A DNA stretch of 64,000 bases from contig NZ_RJUL01000001.1 of the NCBI RefSeq assembly GCF_003751625.1, positions 236,253 through 300,252 of the forward strand, written 5' to 3'. The position numbers and the translations under genes were made by a program. Each line of letters begins with the position of its first letter. Positions within the stretch are counted from its first letter, which is position 1. Positions 17,262 to 26,974 of the stretch are shown here, in pieces. This stretch comes from Gallaecimonas pentaromativorans. Lineage in GTDB: Bacteria; Pseudomonadota; Gammaproteobacteria; Enterobacterales; Gallaecimonadaceae. The notes under the pieces are model-generated. The model had not been told where the DNA came from, did not search any database, and worked only from the letters and a program-made list of their open reading frames with translations.

Positions 17262-17651
17262 GTGCCTGAGGTGGCCGACTTCTTGTTCGACCGTTTGTTG
17301 GCGGCCCAGGACCATGCCCTGGGCCGCCAGCCCCTGACCGAACAACAAGCCGTGCTCAAACAACTGAACTGGCTGATCAGCAGCCGCGAATGGCTGGCGC
17401 AATCACAGGGCCAATACCTGATTGATGTGGCCATGCCGGACCCGGTGTCCATGAACAGCCAGCAACAAGTGGAATTTTACGCCCGGCGGCTGGTGCGGCT
17501 TATCGAGCATTACGAGCCCAGGCTGACCGAGCTGGAAATACATCTGCTGCCCACGGGCCGTCCCTTAAGCCCGTTTCGAGTGCAGATCAGTGCCCGCCTG
17601 GTGGGCCAACAAAGCCAGGAAAGATTGTTCTTCGACAGCCACCAAAGCTAA
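17262..17651 (+). CDS. tssE: T6SS baseplate protein TssE (gp25-like)
   Basis: 129 residues with the gp25/TssE fold: a long N-terminal helix (LFDRLLAAQDHALGR), helices around LNWLISSREWL, and the final strands EIHLLPTGRPLSPFRVQISARL. It is a baseplate wedge component linking sheath and spike. Start is GTG at 17262 immediately after the hcp stop; a GTG at 17271 is also possible. Downstream tssF follows after 18 bases. Confidence 0.83.
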   Translation: MPEVADFLFDRLLAAQDHALGRQPLTEQQAVLKQLNWLISSREWLAQSQGQYLIDVAMPDPVSMNSQQQVEFYARRLVRLIEHYEPRLTELEIHLLPTGRPLSPFRVQISARLVGQQSQERLFFDSHQS

Positions 17652-17669
17652 CGGCAAGGAGCACAGGCC

Positions 17670-19484
17670 ATGGACAGCAGTACGGTATTTCGCGACTACT
17701 TCGAAGCAGAGCTGGGCCAGTTACGCGCCCAGGCTGCCGATTTTGGCCGCGACTACCCCGCCGCCGCCAAGGCCCTGGCGCTTAGCGGCGGCCGCTCCGC
17801 CGACCCGCAAGTGGAATTGCTGCTGCAATCCTTTGCCTATCTCACCGGCCGCCTGCGCCACCAACTGGACCAGGACGCCGCCCTGCTGCCCAACGCCTTG
17901 ATGGCCCAGCTCTACCCGCACCTGGAAGCGCCCATCCCCAGCCTGGCCATTGCCCAGCTCACCGTCGGTGGCGCCATCGACCCGCAAGCGGGCAACCAGC
18001 TGCTGCGTGGCCGCGAATGCTACGCCCAAACCCAAGACCAGCAAGGCCGCAACCTGCGCTGCCGGATGAGCACCTGTTTTGATACCGCCCTGTTGCCGGT
18101 GACCATCCTCGACATCAAGCAGGTGTCCCCCACCGCCTATGACGAACTCAGCGAAGACCGCTCGGTCAACGCCGTGATCAGCGTGCGGCTCAAGGCCACG
18201 GGCCTGGATCCGCTTGGCTCCCTGGGCCTGACCCGGCTGCGCTTTTGCATCAACAGCGAGCATCGGCACGCCTGGCCCTTCTATGATCTGCTGGCGTTGC
18301 AACTGGCCGGCGTTGCCACGGTGCCGGCGGGCGGCCAGCAGCTGTGCCGCCAGGACGCCTCCAGCCTGCGCTGGCTGGGCTTTGACGATGATGAAGCGGC
18401 GCTGGCCACCGACATGGTGACCCATCCCGGCTACCGGTTGGTGCAGGAGTACTTCGCCTTCCCGGAAAAATTCCTGTTCTTTGAGCTCGACGCTCTTAGC
18501 CTTGAGGGCCAGCACGACGAATTTGAACTGTTGCTGCTGTTGCAGGGCCCCGTCGACAAGAAGCTGTCTCTGGACAAAGCACTGCTCAAGCTCAACTGCG
18601 TGCCGGTGGTGAACCTCTTCCCCCAGCGCCTGGAGCCGCTGTCGCTGGACCAGTCGCACTTTGAGTACAAGCTCAGCGGCGACCACGCCAACCACCGCTT
18701 TCTGGAGATTTACAAAATCCTGTCGTTGCAGGCGATGCGCCCCGACGAGCCGCCGCGCTCCGTGGTGCCCTACTTCTCGGTGGACGGCATGGGCCAGCTC
18801 GAAGAGCAGCAGTATTTTTACACCACCCGCCGGGTCGACAGCCCACTGCGCCGGGTGCCGGGCACTGAACTTTATGTGTCTTTCATCGACCTGGCCTTCT
18901 CGGCCCAAAAACCTAACAACGAAACCTTGACCGGCCGCGCCCTGTGCACTAACCGGCGCCTGGCCGAGCACCTGCGGGTAGGCGACCGGCTGTTTTTGGA
19001 AGGGCCAGGCCCGGTCAAACAAATCAACGTGGCCAGCAAGCCCACCCCGCACCAGCCGCCGGTGCTGCTGGGCAGCCAGCCCTGGGCATTGGTCTCCCAG
19101 CTGCTGCTCAACCACCTGTCGCTCACCAACGACCGCTACGGCCCCAGCGCCTTAAAAAGCATGCTGCGGCTGCACCTGGGCCACGCCAGCCTGATGGGCA
19201 CCAAGCAGATAGACGCCATCACCCGGCTGCAAATTGCGCCCATGGTCAGGCCCATCACCCAGGAGGGGCGACGGGTAATGATGGAAGGGCTGCACATCAC
19301 CCTGACGCTGGATCGCAAGCACTTCGAAGGGGCCAGCCCGGTGCTGTTCGCCGAGGTGCTGCGCCGCTTTTTCGCGCTCTATGCCAGCGTTAACACCCTG
19401 ACCGAATTGAGCCTGGAAACCCATGACACCAAAGGGAAACTGAAAACATGGCCACCTATGGTTGGTTCACAGATCGTGCTTTAA
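17670..19484 (+). CDS. tssF: T6SS baseplate protein TssF
   Basis: 604 residues, normal for TssF (VCA0110/ImpG). The N-terminus has the family start FRDYFEAELGQLRAQAADFG and ADPQVELLLQSFAYLTGRL. Other landmarks are LYPHLEAPIPSLAIAQL, EYFAFPEKFLFFEL, and the late DRYGPSALKSMLRLHL and FAEVLRRFFALYASVNTLTE. TssF pairs with TssG and TssE in the baseplate wedges. Its end overlaps tssG by 37 bases, indicating tight coupling. Confidence 0.95.
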   Translation: MDSSTVFRDYFEAELGQLRAQAADFGRDYPAAAKALALSGGRSADPQVELLLQSFAYLTGRLRHQLDQDAALLPNALMAQLYPHLEAPIPSLAIAQLTVGGAIDPQAGNQLLRGRECYAQTQDQQGRNLRCRMSTCFDTALLPVTILDIKQVSPTAYDELSEDRSVNAVISVRLKATGLDPLGSLGLTRLRFCINSEHRHAWPFYDLLALQLAGVATVPAGGQQLCRQDASSLRWLGFDDDEAALATDMVTHPGYRLVQEYFAFPEKFLFFELDALSLEGQHDEFELLLLLQGPVDKKLSLDKALLKLNCVPVVNLFPQRLEPLSLDQSHFEYKLSGDHANHRFLEIYKILSLQAMRPDEPPRSVVPYFSVDGMGQLEEQQYFYTTRRVDSPLRRVPGTELYVSFIDLAFSAQKPNNETLTGRALCTNRRLAEHLRVGDRLFLEGPGPVKQINVASKPTPHQPPVLLGSQPWALVSQLLLNHLSLTNDRYGPSALKSMLRLHLGHASLMGTKQIDAITRLQIAPMVRPITQEGRRVMMEGLHITLTLDRKHFEGASPVLFAEVLRRFFALYASVNTLTELSLETHDTKGKLKTWPPMVGSQIVL

Positions 19485-20602
19485 GCGACCGGGTTGCCCT
19501 GCACCCGGAGCGCTTTAACTTCTACCAACTGGTGCGGCTGCTACTGCAGGACCGCCAGGCCGACGCCAGCCAGCTGGACGACGTGGTGCGCTTTACAGCC
19601 AGCCTGGACATGGCCTTTCCCAGCCACGAAGTACGCCAACTACAACCGGGCCAGACCCCGGCCGAGCCGATGGTGCTGGAAACCAGCAACCTGGTGCTGG
19701 CCGGCTACAACGGTCCGATTCCCGAGGCCCTGTTCGAGCAAATGATTGAGCAGGCCCGCCAGGGCAACAAGACGCTGATCCACTTCTTTGACCTGTTCAA
19801 CCACCGCTTGAACGTGCTGCGCTACCACATCAAAAGCGCGCCCCGGCTGGGCCTGAACGTACTGCCCCCCGAGGCCACGCCGGTGGCAATGATGCTCTCG
19901 GCGCTGATGGGGCTCACCCACACCCAGGCCGCCGAGCGGCTGCCCCTGGACGAGCGCAGCTTGCTGGGGCTGGCCGGGTTACTGGCCAACCCCCGCTACA
20001 GCGAACCGGTGCTGACCCGCATCCTCAGCCATTACCTGGGCGCCCAGGTGACCCTGGCCCCCTTAAGCGGCGCCTGGCGGGCGCGCCAGGGTGACAACCT
20101 CACCCGCCTGGGCCAGGCCAACCAGCGGCTGGGCCAACAAAGCCGTCTGGGCCGAAGCGTGTGGATGCCGGCGGCGCGCATCAGCCTGGAGGTGGCGCCC
20201 CTGCCTTACCCGGATTACTGCCGGCTGCTGCCGCGCCAGGACCTGCACACCGGCTCCGGCTATGTGCCGCTGGTGGCGCTGCTGCGCTTTTTGGTCAACC
20301 GCCGCCACGACGCCTGGGTCAAGCTGACCCTGGCCCAAGATACCCGGCCACAGCCGATGCTGACCGCCAAAGCCTGGCAGCCCTTTCCACTCAGATTGCA
20401 CTTGGGGGCAAGCTCGAACCGCCCTCGCCCTCAAGCCCGCCAATACGGCAAACCGGGCCGGTTGTCGCGCTCCGCCAGCCAAGGTGAGCCGGGCTATTGG
20501 GGGCTGCGGCTTGGGCAAACCGCCTGGCTGCGCGGCGCCAACCCCAGGCCCGGCTGCCGTTTTCTGGTTACCGCTTTTGACCAAGAGCAGGCCGCGCCAT
20601 GA
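19448..20602 (+). CDS. tssG: T6SS baseplate protein TssG
   Basis: 384 residues with the TssG/VCA0111 start FNFYQLVRLLLQD, then NLVLAGYNGPIPEALFEQM and LIHFFDLFNHRLNVLRY, and a C-terminal LGQTAWLRG. The C-terminal tail around SNRPRPQARQYGKPGRLSRS is unusually basic. TssG holds two TssF molecules in each wedge. It overlaps tssF upstream and vgrG downstream (ATGA at 20599-20602). Confidence 0.9.
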   Translation: MATYGWFTDRALSDRVALHPERFNFYQLVRLLLQDRQADASQLDDVVRFTASLDMAFPSHEVRQLQPGQTPAEPMVLETSNLVLAGYNGPIPEALFEQMIEQARQGNKTLIHFFDLFNHRLNVLRYHIKSAPRLGLNVLPPEATPVAMMLSALMGLTHTQAAERLPLDERSLLGLAGLLANPRYSEPVLTRILSHYLGAQVTLAPLSGAWRARQGDNLTRLGQANQRLGQQSRLGRSVWMPAARISLEVAPLPYPDYCRLLPRQDLHTGSGYVPLVALLRFLVNRRHDAWVKLTLAQDTRPQPMLTAKAWQPFPLRLHLGASSNRPRPQARQYGKPGRLSRSASQGEPGYWGLRLGQTAWLRGANPRPGCRFLVTAFDQEQAAP

Positions 20603-23259
20603 ACCAGCCCATCAACAGCACCCAGATAGCCACCCTGGAAGGGCCGCAACCGGCGCAGTTTCTGCACGTCACCATCACCCTTAGCGATGGCCGCAAACTG
20701 GGCGACGAGACCTTCCGGCTGGTCAGCCTGCAAGGCCAGGAAAGCGTGTCCCAGCCCTTTGAGTTTCAGCTGGAACTGCACGCCAACACCCAAAACGGCC
20801 CGCTGCCGGTGCCCAAACCGCGCCTGGAGGCCATTAACTTCAACCAGGTAATGGGCCAGCCGGTGACCTTTGCCATTACCCTGCCCTGGCTGCGCCAGGA
20901 CGACCACAGCTTTGAGAGCGATCTGGAAGCGTCCAGCCAGCGATTTGCCGAGGCCATGAACGGCGGCAACAGCGCCGGTTTTCGCTGGTTCAACGGCATC
21001 ATCACCGGCTTTGCCATGGGCGCTCCCGGTGTCTACCACGCCACCGTCAAACCGGCGCTGTGGAAGCTGACCCTGGCCAACCGTTACCAGGTGCACAAGG
21101 GCATGACGGTGATTGCGGCGCTACAAGCGGTGCTCAGCCGCCATGACATCCGCCATATCGACAGCCAGCGGGTGCAGGACCTGGCGGTGAACCGCTCCCA
21201 GGATTGGCTACAGGCCGGCGAGAGCGATTTTGACTTCTTCCAGCGGCTGCTGGGCAAGGCCTATCTCTACTACTACTTTCGCCACCACCCGGGCTACCAC
21301 GAGTTGGTGCTGTCCAACAGCGCCCATTACCCTGACCGGGCCCGGGCCCTGCCGCTGCGTTACGCCTATACCGGCACCGAGGAGCTGGGCCTGGAGCAGG
21401 ACGATGTCATAAGCGACTACCGCTTCGAGCAAACCCTGAGCGTGGCGGCCATCCAGTCGCTGCTGACCGACCAGCAAGAAGCCTGGCAGGTGGACGGCGA
21501 CCCGCGCCTCAACAACTTTGCCGCCCCCGAGCATGCCAAAGAGATGCTGGCCATGTTCCGCCAGCACAAGGTGTTCCAATACGGCTCCAACAAGGACGAA
21601 GCCAGTATCTTCCACGCCAAGGCCAGCCAGGCGCGGCTGGCCTCGGCGTCGATGCTGAGCGGCAGCAGCTACTGCGCCGACTTTTGCGCCGGTTTTACCT
21701 TTACCCTCACCGACGCCCTGGCTGGCGCCAGCCTCGACCCCTTGGTAGACGCGCAGCGGCCCATCCAGCCGCAACTCAAAGACCAAGGCTTTGTGCTAAC
21801 CAAGGTCCAGCACCAGGCCAGCATCGACGGCAGTTACAAAAACAGCTTTGAAGCCACCGAGGTCGAAGGCCTGGTGGCGCCCTTTTCCCTGGGCGACACC
21901 CAGCAAGGCAGCATTCTCGGCACCGTGGTGTCGCACAGCGACCCGGACTTGCGCCCGGCCAGCTGGAAATACGGCTATGCCGGCGACTTCGACGGCGACA
22001 CCAGCCCCTATATTTTCGACCACCAGGCGCTGCCCTATCGTCAGTTCCACCCGCCGGGCGCCGAAGGGGTGTACGTGCGCTTTGCCACCGACGGCGACCA
22101 CGACAAACCCAGTTGGGTGAAGCTGTCGGCCTATATGGAAACCACCCCCGAGATAGGTGCCCAGGTGGTGATAGGCCGCTCCAACGACGAGTCGGAACTG
22201 CCGGAGATAAGCCAGGTGGTGCACAGCAGCGGCACCCAGACCTGCACCCCTTCCGGCTGGCAGGCACGCACCGACATCGGCAGCAACTTCAGCACCCGCT
22301 ACGGCGACGGCATCAACATCGGCTTTGGCCGCGGCATGAACGCCAGCGACGCTCGGGTGGCGCTGCAAAAAGCGGTGACCATAGTGCAAACCGCCTACGG
22401 CACCGCCGCCGGCGACAACCAGACTGCCCCCAACCCCAACGCCCCCATGGGCCGCTTTCGCGACGCCGGCTACAGCCAAGGGGCCAGCTACAACTTTGCC
22501 ACCGCCAACAGCACCGCCAAAGCCGCCAGCCAGGACTTGGCCGGCACCTACGGCGGCCTGGGCCCCACCGACGACTTGCTGCGGGTAGACGAGTCCTTCG
22601 GCTCCAGCTTTGGCCAAAGTCAGGGCCAGGTGTCGTCCAGCGTGCAGCACTACGGAGTCAGCTACAGCAACAGCACTTTCGGCCGCACCGAGGCCTACGA
22701 CACCGTGACCGGCACCGCCTATCGCAAGTCGGTGAACAAAGGCGCCAGCACCACCGTCAGCGAAAACTACGGCGCCATCTCCACCACCAGCACCATAGTG
22801 GCCAACTCCGACAGCACCACCAGCCAGACCGGCAACAGTGTCGATAGCCGCACCACCACCGGCAATACCACCTCCAGCAACACCGTGACCGGTACCGCCA
22901 AGAACAGCACCCAGATCACCACCCAAAAAAACAACAGCACCATCGGCATCAACGACAGCCTGGACCTGGTGGGCATGACCAACACCCTGAACCTGACCGG
23001 CATGAGCGATGCCATGAGCCTTACCGGCATGAGCACCAGCCTGAACGTGTCGGGGCTGAGCAACCAAATTGGCGTCTCGGGGCAGTCGTCGCAGATCAAT
23101 ATCGCCGGCTCCTCCACCAACATCGATATTGCCGGCAACGCCAATACGGTGCGGCTCCACGGGCCCGGCCTGGAACTGATTGAAGAAGCCGAGAAGCTCA
23201 AGCTGACCCTTGAGGATCTCAAGATCGTGATCAACTCAGCCTTGTCGATCATCCTATGA
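20599..23259 (+). CDS. vgrG: T6SS spike protein VgrG (TssI) with repeat-rich tail
   Basis: 886 residues. The first about 520 are the gp27/gp5-like VgrG core (VSQPFEFQLELHA, DFFQRLLGKAYLYYYFRHHPG, PYIFDHQALPYRQFHPPGAEG, VKLSAYMETTPEIGAQVVIG). After about residue 650 there is a Ser/Thr/Asn-rich region, then eight nine-residue repeats (788-855) and an amphipathic C-terminal segment. No recognised enzymatic toxin domain is fused, so it is probably a structural spike. It caps the tube and is expelled with it. It overlaps both neighbours by 4 bases, the downstream one being a DUF2169 protein likely to load the spike. Confidence 0.92.
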   Translation: MNQPINSTQIATLEGPQPAQFLHVTITLSDGRKLGDETFRLVSLQGQESVSQPFEFQLELHANTQNGPLPVPKPRLEAINFNQVMGQPVTFAITLPWLRQDDHSFESDLEASSQRFAEAMNGGNSAGFRWFNGIITGFAMGAPGVYHATVKPALWKLTLANRYQVHKGMTVIAALQAVLSRHDIRHIDSQRVQDLAVNRSQDWLQAGESDFDFFQRLLGKAYLYYYFRHHPGYHELVLSNSAHYPDRARALPLRYAYTGTEELGLEQDDVISDYRFEQTLSVAAIQSLLTDQQEAWQVDGDPRLNNFAAPEHAKEMLAMFRQHKVFQYGSNKDEASIFHAKASQARLASASMLSGSSYCADFCAGFTFTLTDALAGASLDPLVDAQRPIQPQLKDQGFVLTKVQHQASIDGSYKNSFEATEVEGLVAPFSLGDTQQGSILGTVVSHSDPDLRPASWKYGYAGDFDGDTSPYIFDHQALPYRQFHPPGAEGVYVRFATDGDHDKPSWVKLSAYMETTPEIGAQVVIGRSNDESELPEISQVVHSSGTQTCTPSGWQARTDIGSNFSTRYGDGINIGFGRGMNASDARVALQKAVTIVQTAYGTAAGDNQTAPNPNAPMGRFRDAGYSQGASYNFATANSTAKAASQDLAGTYGGLGPTDDLLRVDESFGSSFGQSQGQVSSSVQHYGVSYSNSTFGRTEAYDTVTGTAYRKSVNKGASTTVSENYGAISTTSTIVANSDSTTSQTGNSVDSRTTTGNTTSSNTVTGTAKNSTQITTQKNNSTIGINDSLDLVGMTNTLNLTGMSDAMSLTGMSTSLNVSGLSNQIGVSGQSSQINIAGSSTNIDIAGNANTVRLHGPGLELIEEAEKLKLTLEDLKIVINSALSIIL
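22960..23163 (+). repeat. Eight nine-residue repeats in the VgrG tail
   Basis: Translated units of the form L-x-L-x-G-x-S-x-x, for example LNLTGMSDA, MSLTGMSTS, LNVSGLSNQ, INIAGSSTN, IDIAGNANT. The hydrophobic-x-hydrophobic-x-Gly period of nine suggests a regular beta-helix extending the spike needle. DNA copies are diverged, so this is a protein-level repeat. Confidence 0.75.
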
Positions 23260-25916
23260 AAATCGTCAAACCCCTCACCCTGGGCCTGCTGACCCGCCCC
23301 TACCGCCAGGGCGGCCAGCACCGCTTGTGCCTGGCCGCCCTGGGCTTTTTCAAGCTGGGTGAGCAGCAGCCGCGGTTCCTGGACGAAGCCCAAAGCTGGC
23401 CCAAGGTATTGAGCCAGCTGCCGGCAGGCACCGCCCTGGATGAGGTGTACGGCAAACCCCACGGCGAGTTTCTGCTGGCCGGCAGCGCCTTTGCCCCCGG
23501 CGCCGCCCCGGTGACCGCACTGACCGTCACCGCCGCCCTGGGGCCCGTAACCAAAACCCTGGAGGTGCTGGGTGAGCGCCGCTGGTATTACGGCCCCTGG
23601 TACCGCATCGAAGAACCGGCGCCTTTTACCGAGATGCCGCTGACATTACGCCGCGCCTACGGCGGCCCGAAACTGGCCGACAACCCGCAGGGCACCGGCT
23701 ACACCGGCAACCCCGTGGCCGGCTGGGTGGGCCAGAACCAGGGCGACATGCCCAACCTGCAATACCCGCACGCCCCGATCCATGGCCATGTGCTGGCCCA
23801 GCCCATCGCCAGCTTTGCCGCCTTGGACCCCAGCTGGCCGCAGCGCCGCCGTCATGCCGGCAGCTATGACGACCAGTGGCTGCTCAACGACGCCCCGGGC
23901 CTGGCCGCCGATCTCAATCCGCTGTTTTTCCAGCGCGCCGCCGCCGACCAATGGCAGCAAGGCCCCTGGCAAGGGGGCGAAGACTACCGGCTGGAAAACC
24001 TCCACCCCCAGCAACCGCTGATTGAAGGGCAACTGCCGGCCCTGGTGGCCCGCGGCTTTGCCCGCAACAAAGACAGCCAACAGCTCCAAGAAGTGGCCAT
24101 GGCCCTCGACACCGTCTGGTTCTTCCCGTCCGTGGGCCTGGGGGTCGCCATCTACCACGGCAATGTGCCCTGCCAGGACAGCCTGGCCCAGGACCTGGAC
24201 TTGGCCATGGTGGCCTACGAGTCGCCGGCGGCGCCGAAAGACGCTGACCATTACCGCCAGGTGGCCCAGCTGCGCTCGGACGTGAAAACCGCCGCCCAGC
24301 ATGTGCTCAACGAAGCGCAGCTGGCCCCGGCCCTGGCCGCCGACCAACTGGCGGCGCGGCGCCAGCAAAGGGCCCAGCAGCAACAAGCGGCCCTGGCCCA
24401 CCAGCAGGCGGTGCTGGACGAACTGGACCAAGAACTGTGGGCCCAAAGCGCCCAGCCCAAGCCGGCCAACTACCAAGGGCCCAAAGCCCAGCCGCCGCTG
24501 CTGGATATCGACATCGAGGCCCTCAAAGAAGGGGAGCAGCAGCTGAGCGACATCCTGGCCCAGGTGGATGCCATCAAGGCCGACGCCGACGCCAAGGCCA
24601 AGGCGCTAAAGCAGCAGCAGGCCCAGCAGCAGAAAAGCCAGCCCAAGGCGGCGCCCGTCAGCGCCGAGCAGCGTTATCAGCAGCGCCTGGCCCAGGCCGC
24701 CACCCCGGCCTGGGATCTGGTGGGCGCTGAAGATCCCAACCAGGCCAAACTCAAAGCGGCGCTGCGCCAAGCCGTTGCCAGTGGCCAACCCCAGGCCCCC
24801 AGCGAGGCGCAACTGGCCGAGCTTGAACAGCAGCTGGCCAAGCAAGCGGCCATGGCCCGCCAGGCCCAGCGCCTGGCCATGAGCCCGCAACAGCCGCCGC
24901 TGGCGCCCGAGCAGGCCCAGCGCCTGGGCACCCAAATTCGCCAATGGCTGGCCGGTGGCGTGCCGCTCAAGGGCCGCAACTTGAGTGGCGCCGACCTGCG
25001 CGGCTGCCGCTTCGACGGCCTGGATCTGCAAGAGGTCAACTTTGAGCAGGCCAATCTGGCCGGCTGCAGCTTTGTCGGTGCCAAGCTGCAAGGCGCGGTC
25101 TTTGTGGGCAGCCAGTTGGCCGGCGCCAATTTGAGCCAGGCCCAGCTGCAAGGGGCCAATTTCTGCCAGGCCAAGGCCAGTGGCAGCACGCTCAGCGGCG
25201 CCAAGCTCAACAAGGCCATGGCCATCGCCGCCGACTTCAGTGGCGCCACGCTGCAAGGGGCCGACTTAAGCCAGGCCATTTGCAACCTGGCCTGTTTCGA
25301 GCGGGCCGACCTTGGCGCCGTCATCGCCAGCAAAACCCTCTTTAATGCCATCAAGGCCGCGGCCAGCCACTGGCAGGGCGCGCAACTGGAGTCGGCCACC
25401 TTCTACCAGGCCGGCCTCCAAGGCAGTGGCTTTGAGGCGGCCCGCTTGCACCAGTGCGTGCTGCTCAGCGCCCAGCTTGACGGCAGCCGCTGGCAAGGGG
25501 CCAGGCTCAGCCGCACCCTGCTGACCGGCGCCAGCGCCGTCGGCATCGATGCCCGCCAGCTGCACTGCCAGCAGTGCGGCCTGGGCCAGGTCGATTGGCG
25601 CCAGGCCAACCTTAGCGGCGCCTTTTTAGCGCAGTGCGACCTGGCCGGCGGCAACTTTCAAGCCGCGGTGCTGGACGGCGCCATCCTCGCCGGCGCCTTG
25701 CTAAACCAAGCCCAGTTCCAGGGCGCCTCGGCCATCAAGACCAACTTTTTAAAGGCCCTGGCCCAGGGCGCCTGTTTTGACGGCGCCAACCTTACCGACG
25801 CCTGCCTGCTCAAGGCCTTTTTGCAAGATGCTCGCTTCCAGCATTGCCATCTGCAAGGCGCCCAGTTCGACGCCCCCACCCATCGCCAGCTCAGCCACCA
25901 ACGGAGGCTGTCATGA
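23256..25916 (+). CDS. DUF2169 / pentapeptide-repeat fusion, putative T6SS cargo adaptor
   Basis: 886 residues in three parts. Residues 1 to about 310 are DUF2169 (LTLGLLTRPYRQGGQHRLCL, MPLTLRRAYGG, FAPLDP-like FAALDPSWPQRRRHAG). Residues about 350-560 are an Ala/Gln-rich coiled coil. Residues 571 to about 880 are pentapeptide repeats (A[D/N]LxG type, LSGADLRGCRFDGLDL). DUF2169 proteins such as Pseudomonas aeruginosa TecT act as effector chaperones for PAAR-associated T6SS effectors. Here it follows vgrG and precedes DUF3540 and DUF4150 genes, so a spike-loading or bridging role is likely. The stop overlaps the next start. Confidence 0.88.
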   Translation: MKIVKPLTLGLLTRPYRQGGQHRLCLAALGFFKLGEQQPRFLDEAQSWPKVLSQLPAGTALDEVYGKPHGEFLLAGSAFAPGAAPVTALTVTAALGPVTKTLEVLGERRWYYGPWYRIEEPAPFTEMPLTLRRAYGGPKLADNPQGTGYTGNPVAGWVGQNQGDMPNLQYPHAPIHGHVLAQPIASFAALDPSWPQRRRHAGSYDDQWLLNDAPGLAADLNPLFFQRAAADQWQQGPWQGGEDYRLENLHPQQPLIEGQLPALVARGFARNKDSQQLQEVAMALDTVWFFPSVGLGVAIYHGNVPCQDSLAQDLDLAMVAYESPAAPKDADHYRQVAQLRSDVKTAAQHVLNEAQLAPALAADQLAARRQQRAQQQQAALAHQQAVLDELDQELWAQSAQPKPANYQGPKAQPPLLDIDIEALKEGEQQLSDILAQVDAIKADADAKAKALKQQQAQQQKSQPKAAPVSAEQRYQQRLAQAATPAWDLVGAEDPNQAKLKAALRQAVASGQPQAPSEAQLAELEQQLAKQAAMARQAQRLAMSPQQPPLAPEQAQRLGTQIRQWLAGGVPLKGRNLSGADLRGCRFDGLDLQEVNFEQANLAGCSFVGAKLQGAVFVGSQLAGANLSQAQLQGANFCQAKASGSTLSGAKLNKAMAIAADFSGATLQGADLSQAICNLACFERADLGAVIASKTLFNAIKAAASHWQGAQLESATFYQAGLQGSGFEAARLHQCVLLSAQLDGSRWQGARLSRTLLTGASAVGIDARQLHCQQCGLGQVDWRQANLSGAFLAQCDLAGGNFQAAVLDGAILAGALLNQAQFQGASAIKTNFLKALAQGACFDGANLTDACLLKAFLQDARFQHCHLQGAQFDAPTHRQLSHQRRLS

Positions 25917-26974
25917 CCTTACTAGACAGCATGGCCAAGGCCCGGCGCCTGGGACGGCCGCTCGACAGGCAACAACAGCCGGGCTGGCAAGGGGCCGGCG
26001 CCGATGTAAGCGAATTGGTGATCACCGAGTCTGACTTCAGTGGCGCCAACCTCGCCGGCGCCAACCTGGCCGGCAGCAAATGGCTGCGCTGCGACCTTAG
26101 CGGCGCCGACTTGAGCCAGTGCCGCCTGCAAGGCACCAGCTTTATCGACTGCCAGCTCGACGGTGCCCGGGTTAACGGCGTCGACGCCGACAACAGCCAC
26201 CTGGTCAATTGCAGCGCCCGCCACAGCCAATGGCAGCAAAGCCGCTTCACCCGCTGCACCTGGATGCAGTCGCACCTCGATGCCAGCAACTGGCAAGGCA
26301 GCCAACTGAGCCGCTGCGCCATCAGCGGCGGCAGCAGCAGCGGCTGGTCCCTTGACCATTGCACCCTGGTGCAATCGGCGCTGACCCGCCTGGATTTCAC
26401 CCAGGCCAGCCTGGCAGGGCTAAGCGCCGACAAAACCGTGTTTGCCGGCAGCCGCTTTGCCGGCCAGAACCTGGCCGGGCTCAGCCTCAGCCGCTGCAAT
26501 TTCGACAGCGTCGACTTTGCCAACGCCAACCTCAGTGGCGCCAACCTCAGCGGCGCCAACCTGCACGGCGCCCGCCTGCAAGGGGCCTGCTTGGACGGCA
26601 TCGCCGGCCAGCACCTGCTGCTGCTGGAAGCCTCTCTCACTGGCTGCAGCCTGCAAAAGGCGCGGCTGCAAGGGGCGCTGCTGGTCAAGGCCAGTATCAG
26701 CCACTGCGATTTCAGTGGCGCCGACCTGAGCCATTCGAGCTGGGACCAGGCCAAGCTGTGCGAGGTGGATTTCCAGGGCGCCGATTTCGGCTTTGCCCGC
26801 TTTAACCACGCCCGCGGCCAGCGGCTGGATTTTCGCCGCTGCCACTTCGACCGTGCCCGCCTGCAGGGTGCGCAATTTGACCACAGCCGCTTTGACGGCA
26901 CCTCCCTGAAAAAGACCTACCCGACGGACCCGGCCCTGCTGGCCGCCGAGCAACAGTATCTGGAGCAATCATGA
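25913..26974 (+). CDS. Pentapeptide-repeat protein of the T6SS spike module
   Basis: About 353 residues, almost entirely pentapeptide repeats (SDFSGANLAGANLAGS, CDLSGADLSQCRLQGT, ANANLSGANLSGANLHGARL), which should form a right-handed quadrilateral beta-helix. The start at 25913 (MTLLDSMAKA) is chosen because GGAGG lies 7 bases upstream and it overlaps the preceding stop. Its repeats resemble those at the C-terminus of the upstream DUF2169 protein, so the two may be a split duplication. Role unknown; a scaffold or co-chaperone is a reasonable guess. Confidence 0.87.
   Translation: MTLLDSMAKARRLGRPLDRQQQPGWQGAGADVSELVITESDFSGANLAGANLAGSKWLRCDLSGADLSQCRLQGTSFIDCQLDGARVNGVDADNSHLVNCSARHSQWQQSRFTRCTWMQSHLDASNWQGSQLSRCAISGGSSSGWSLDHCTLVQSALTRLDFTQASLAGLSADKTVFAGSRFAGQNLAGLSLSRCNFDSVDFANANLSGANLSGANLHGARLQGACLDGIAGQHLLLLEASLTGCSLQKARLQGALLVKASISHCDFSGADLSHSSWDQAKLCEVDFQGADFGFARFNHARGQRLDFRRCHFDRARLQGAQFDHSRFDGTSLKKTYPTDPALLAAEQQYLEQS

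Noticed and set aside
17721-19115. Long antisense open frame (464 codons) inside tssF
   Set aside because: Typical GC-rich shadow of a well-supported gene; its translation is low-complexity and matches nothing.
21796-23160. Long antisense open frame (454 codons) inside vgrG
   Set aside because: Gly/Ala/Val-rich mirror of the VgrG coding frame, no start signal.
22960-23163. Possible CRISPR-like or tandem DNA repeat in vgrG
   Set aside because: The units are 27 bases in frame but diverged at DNA level and make sense only as protein repeats.
24967-26900. Repeated GC-rich motifs suggesting a DNA repeat region
   Set aside because: They arise from pentapeptide-repeat coding sequence in two adjacent genes.
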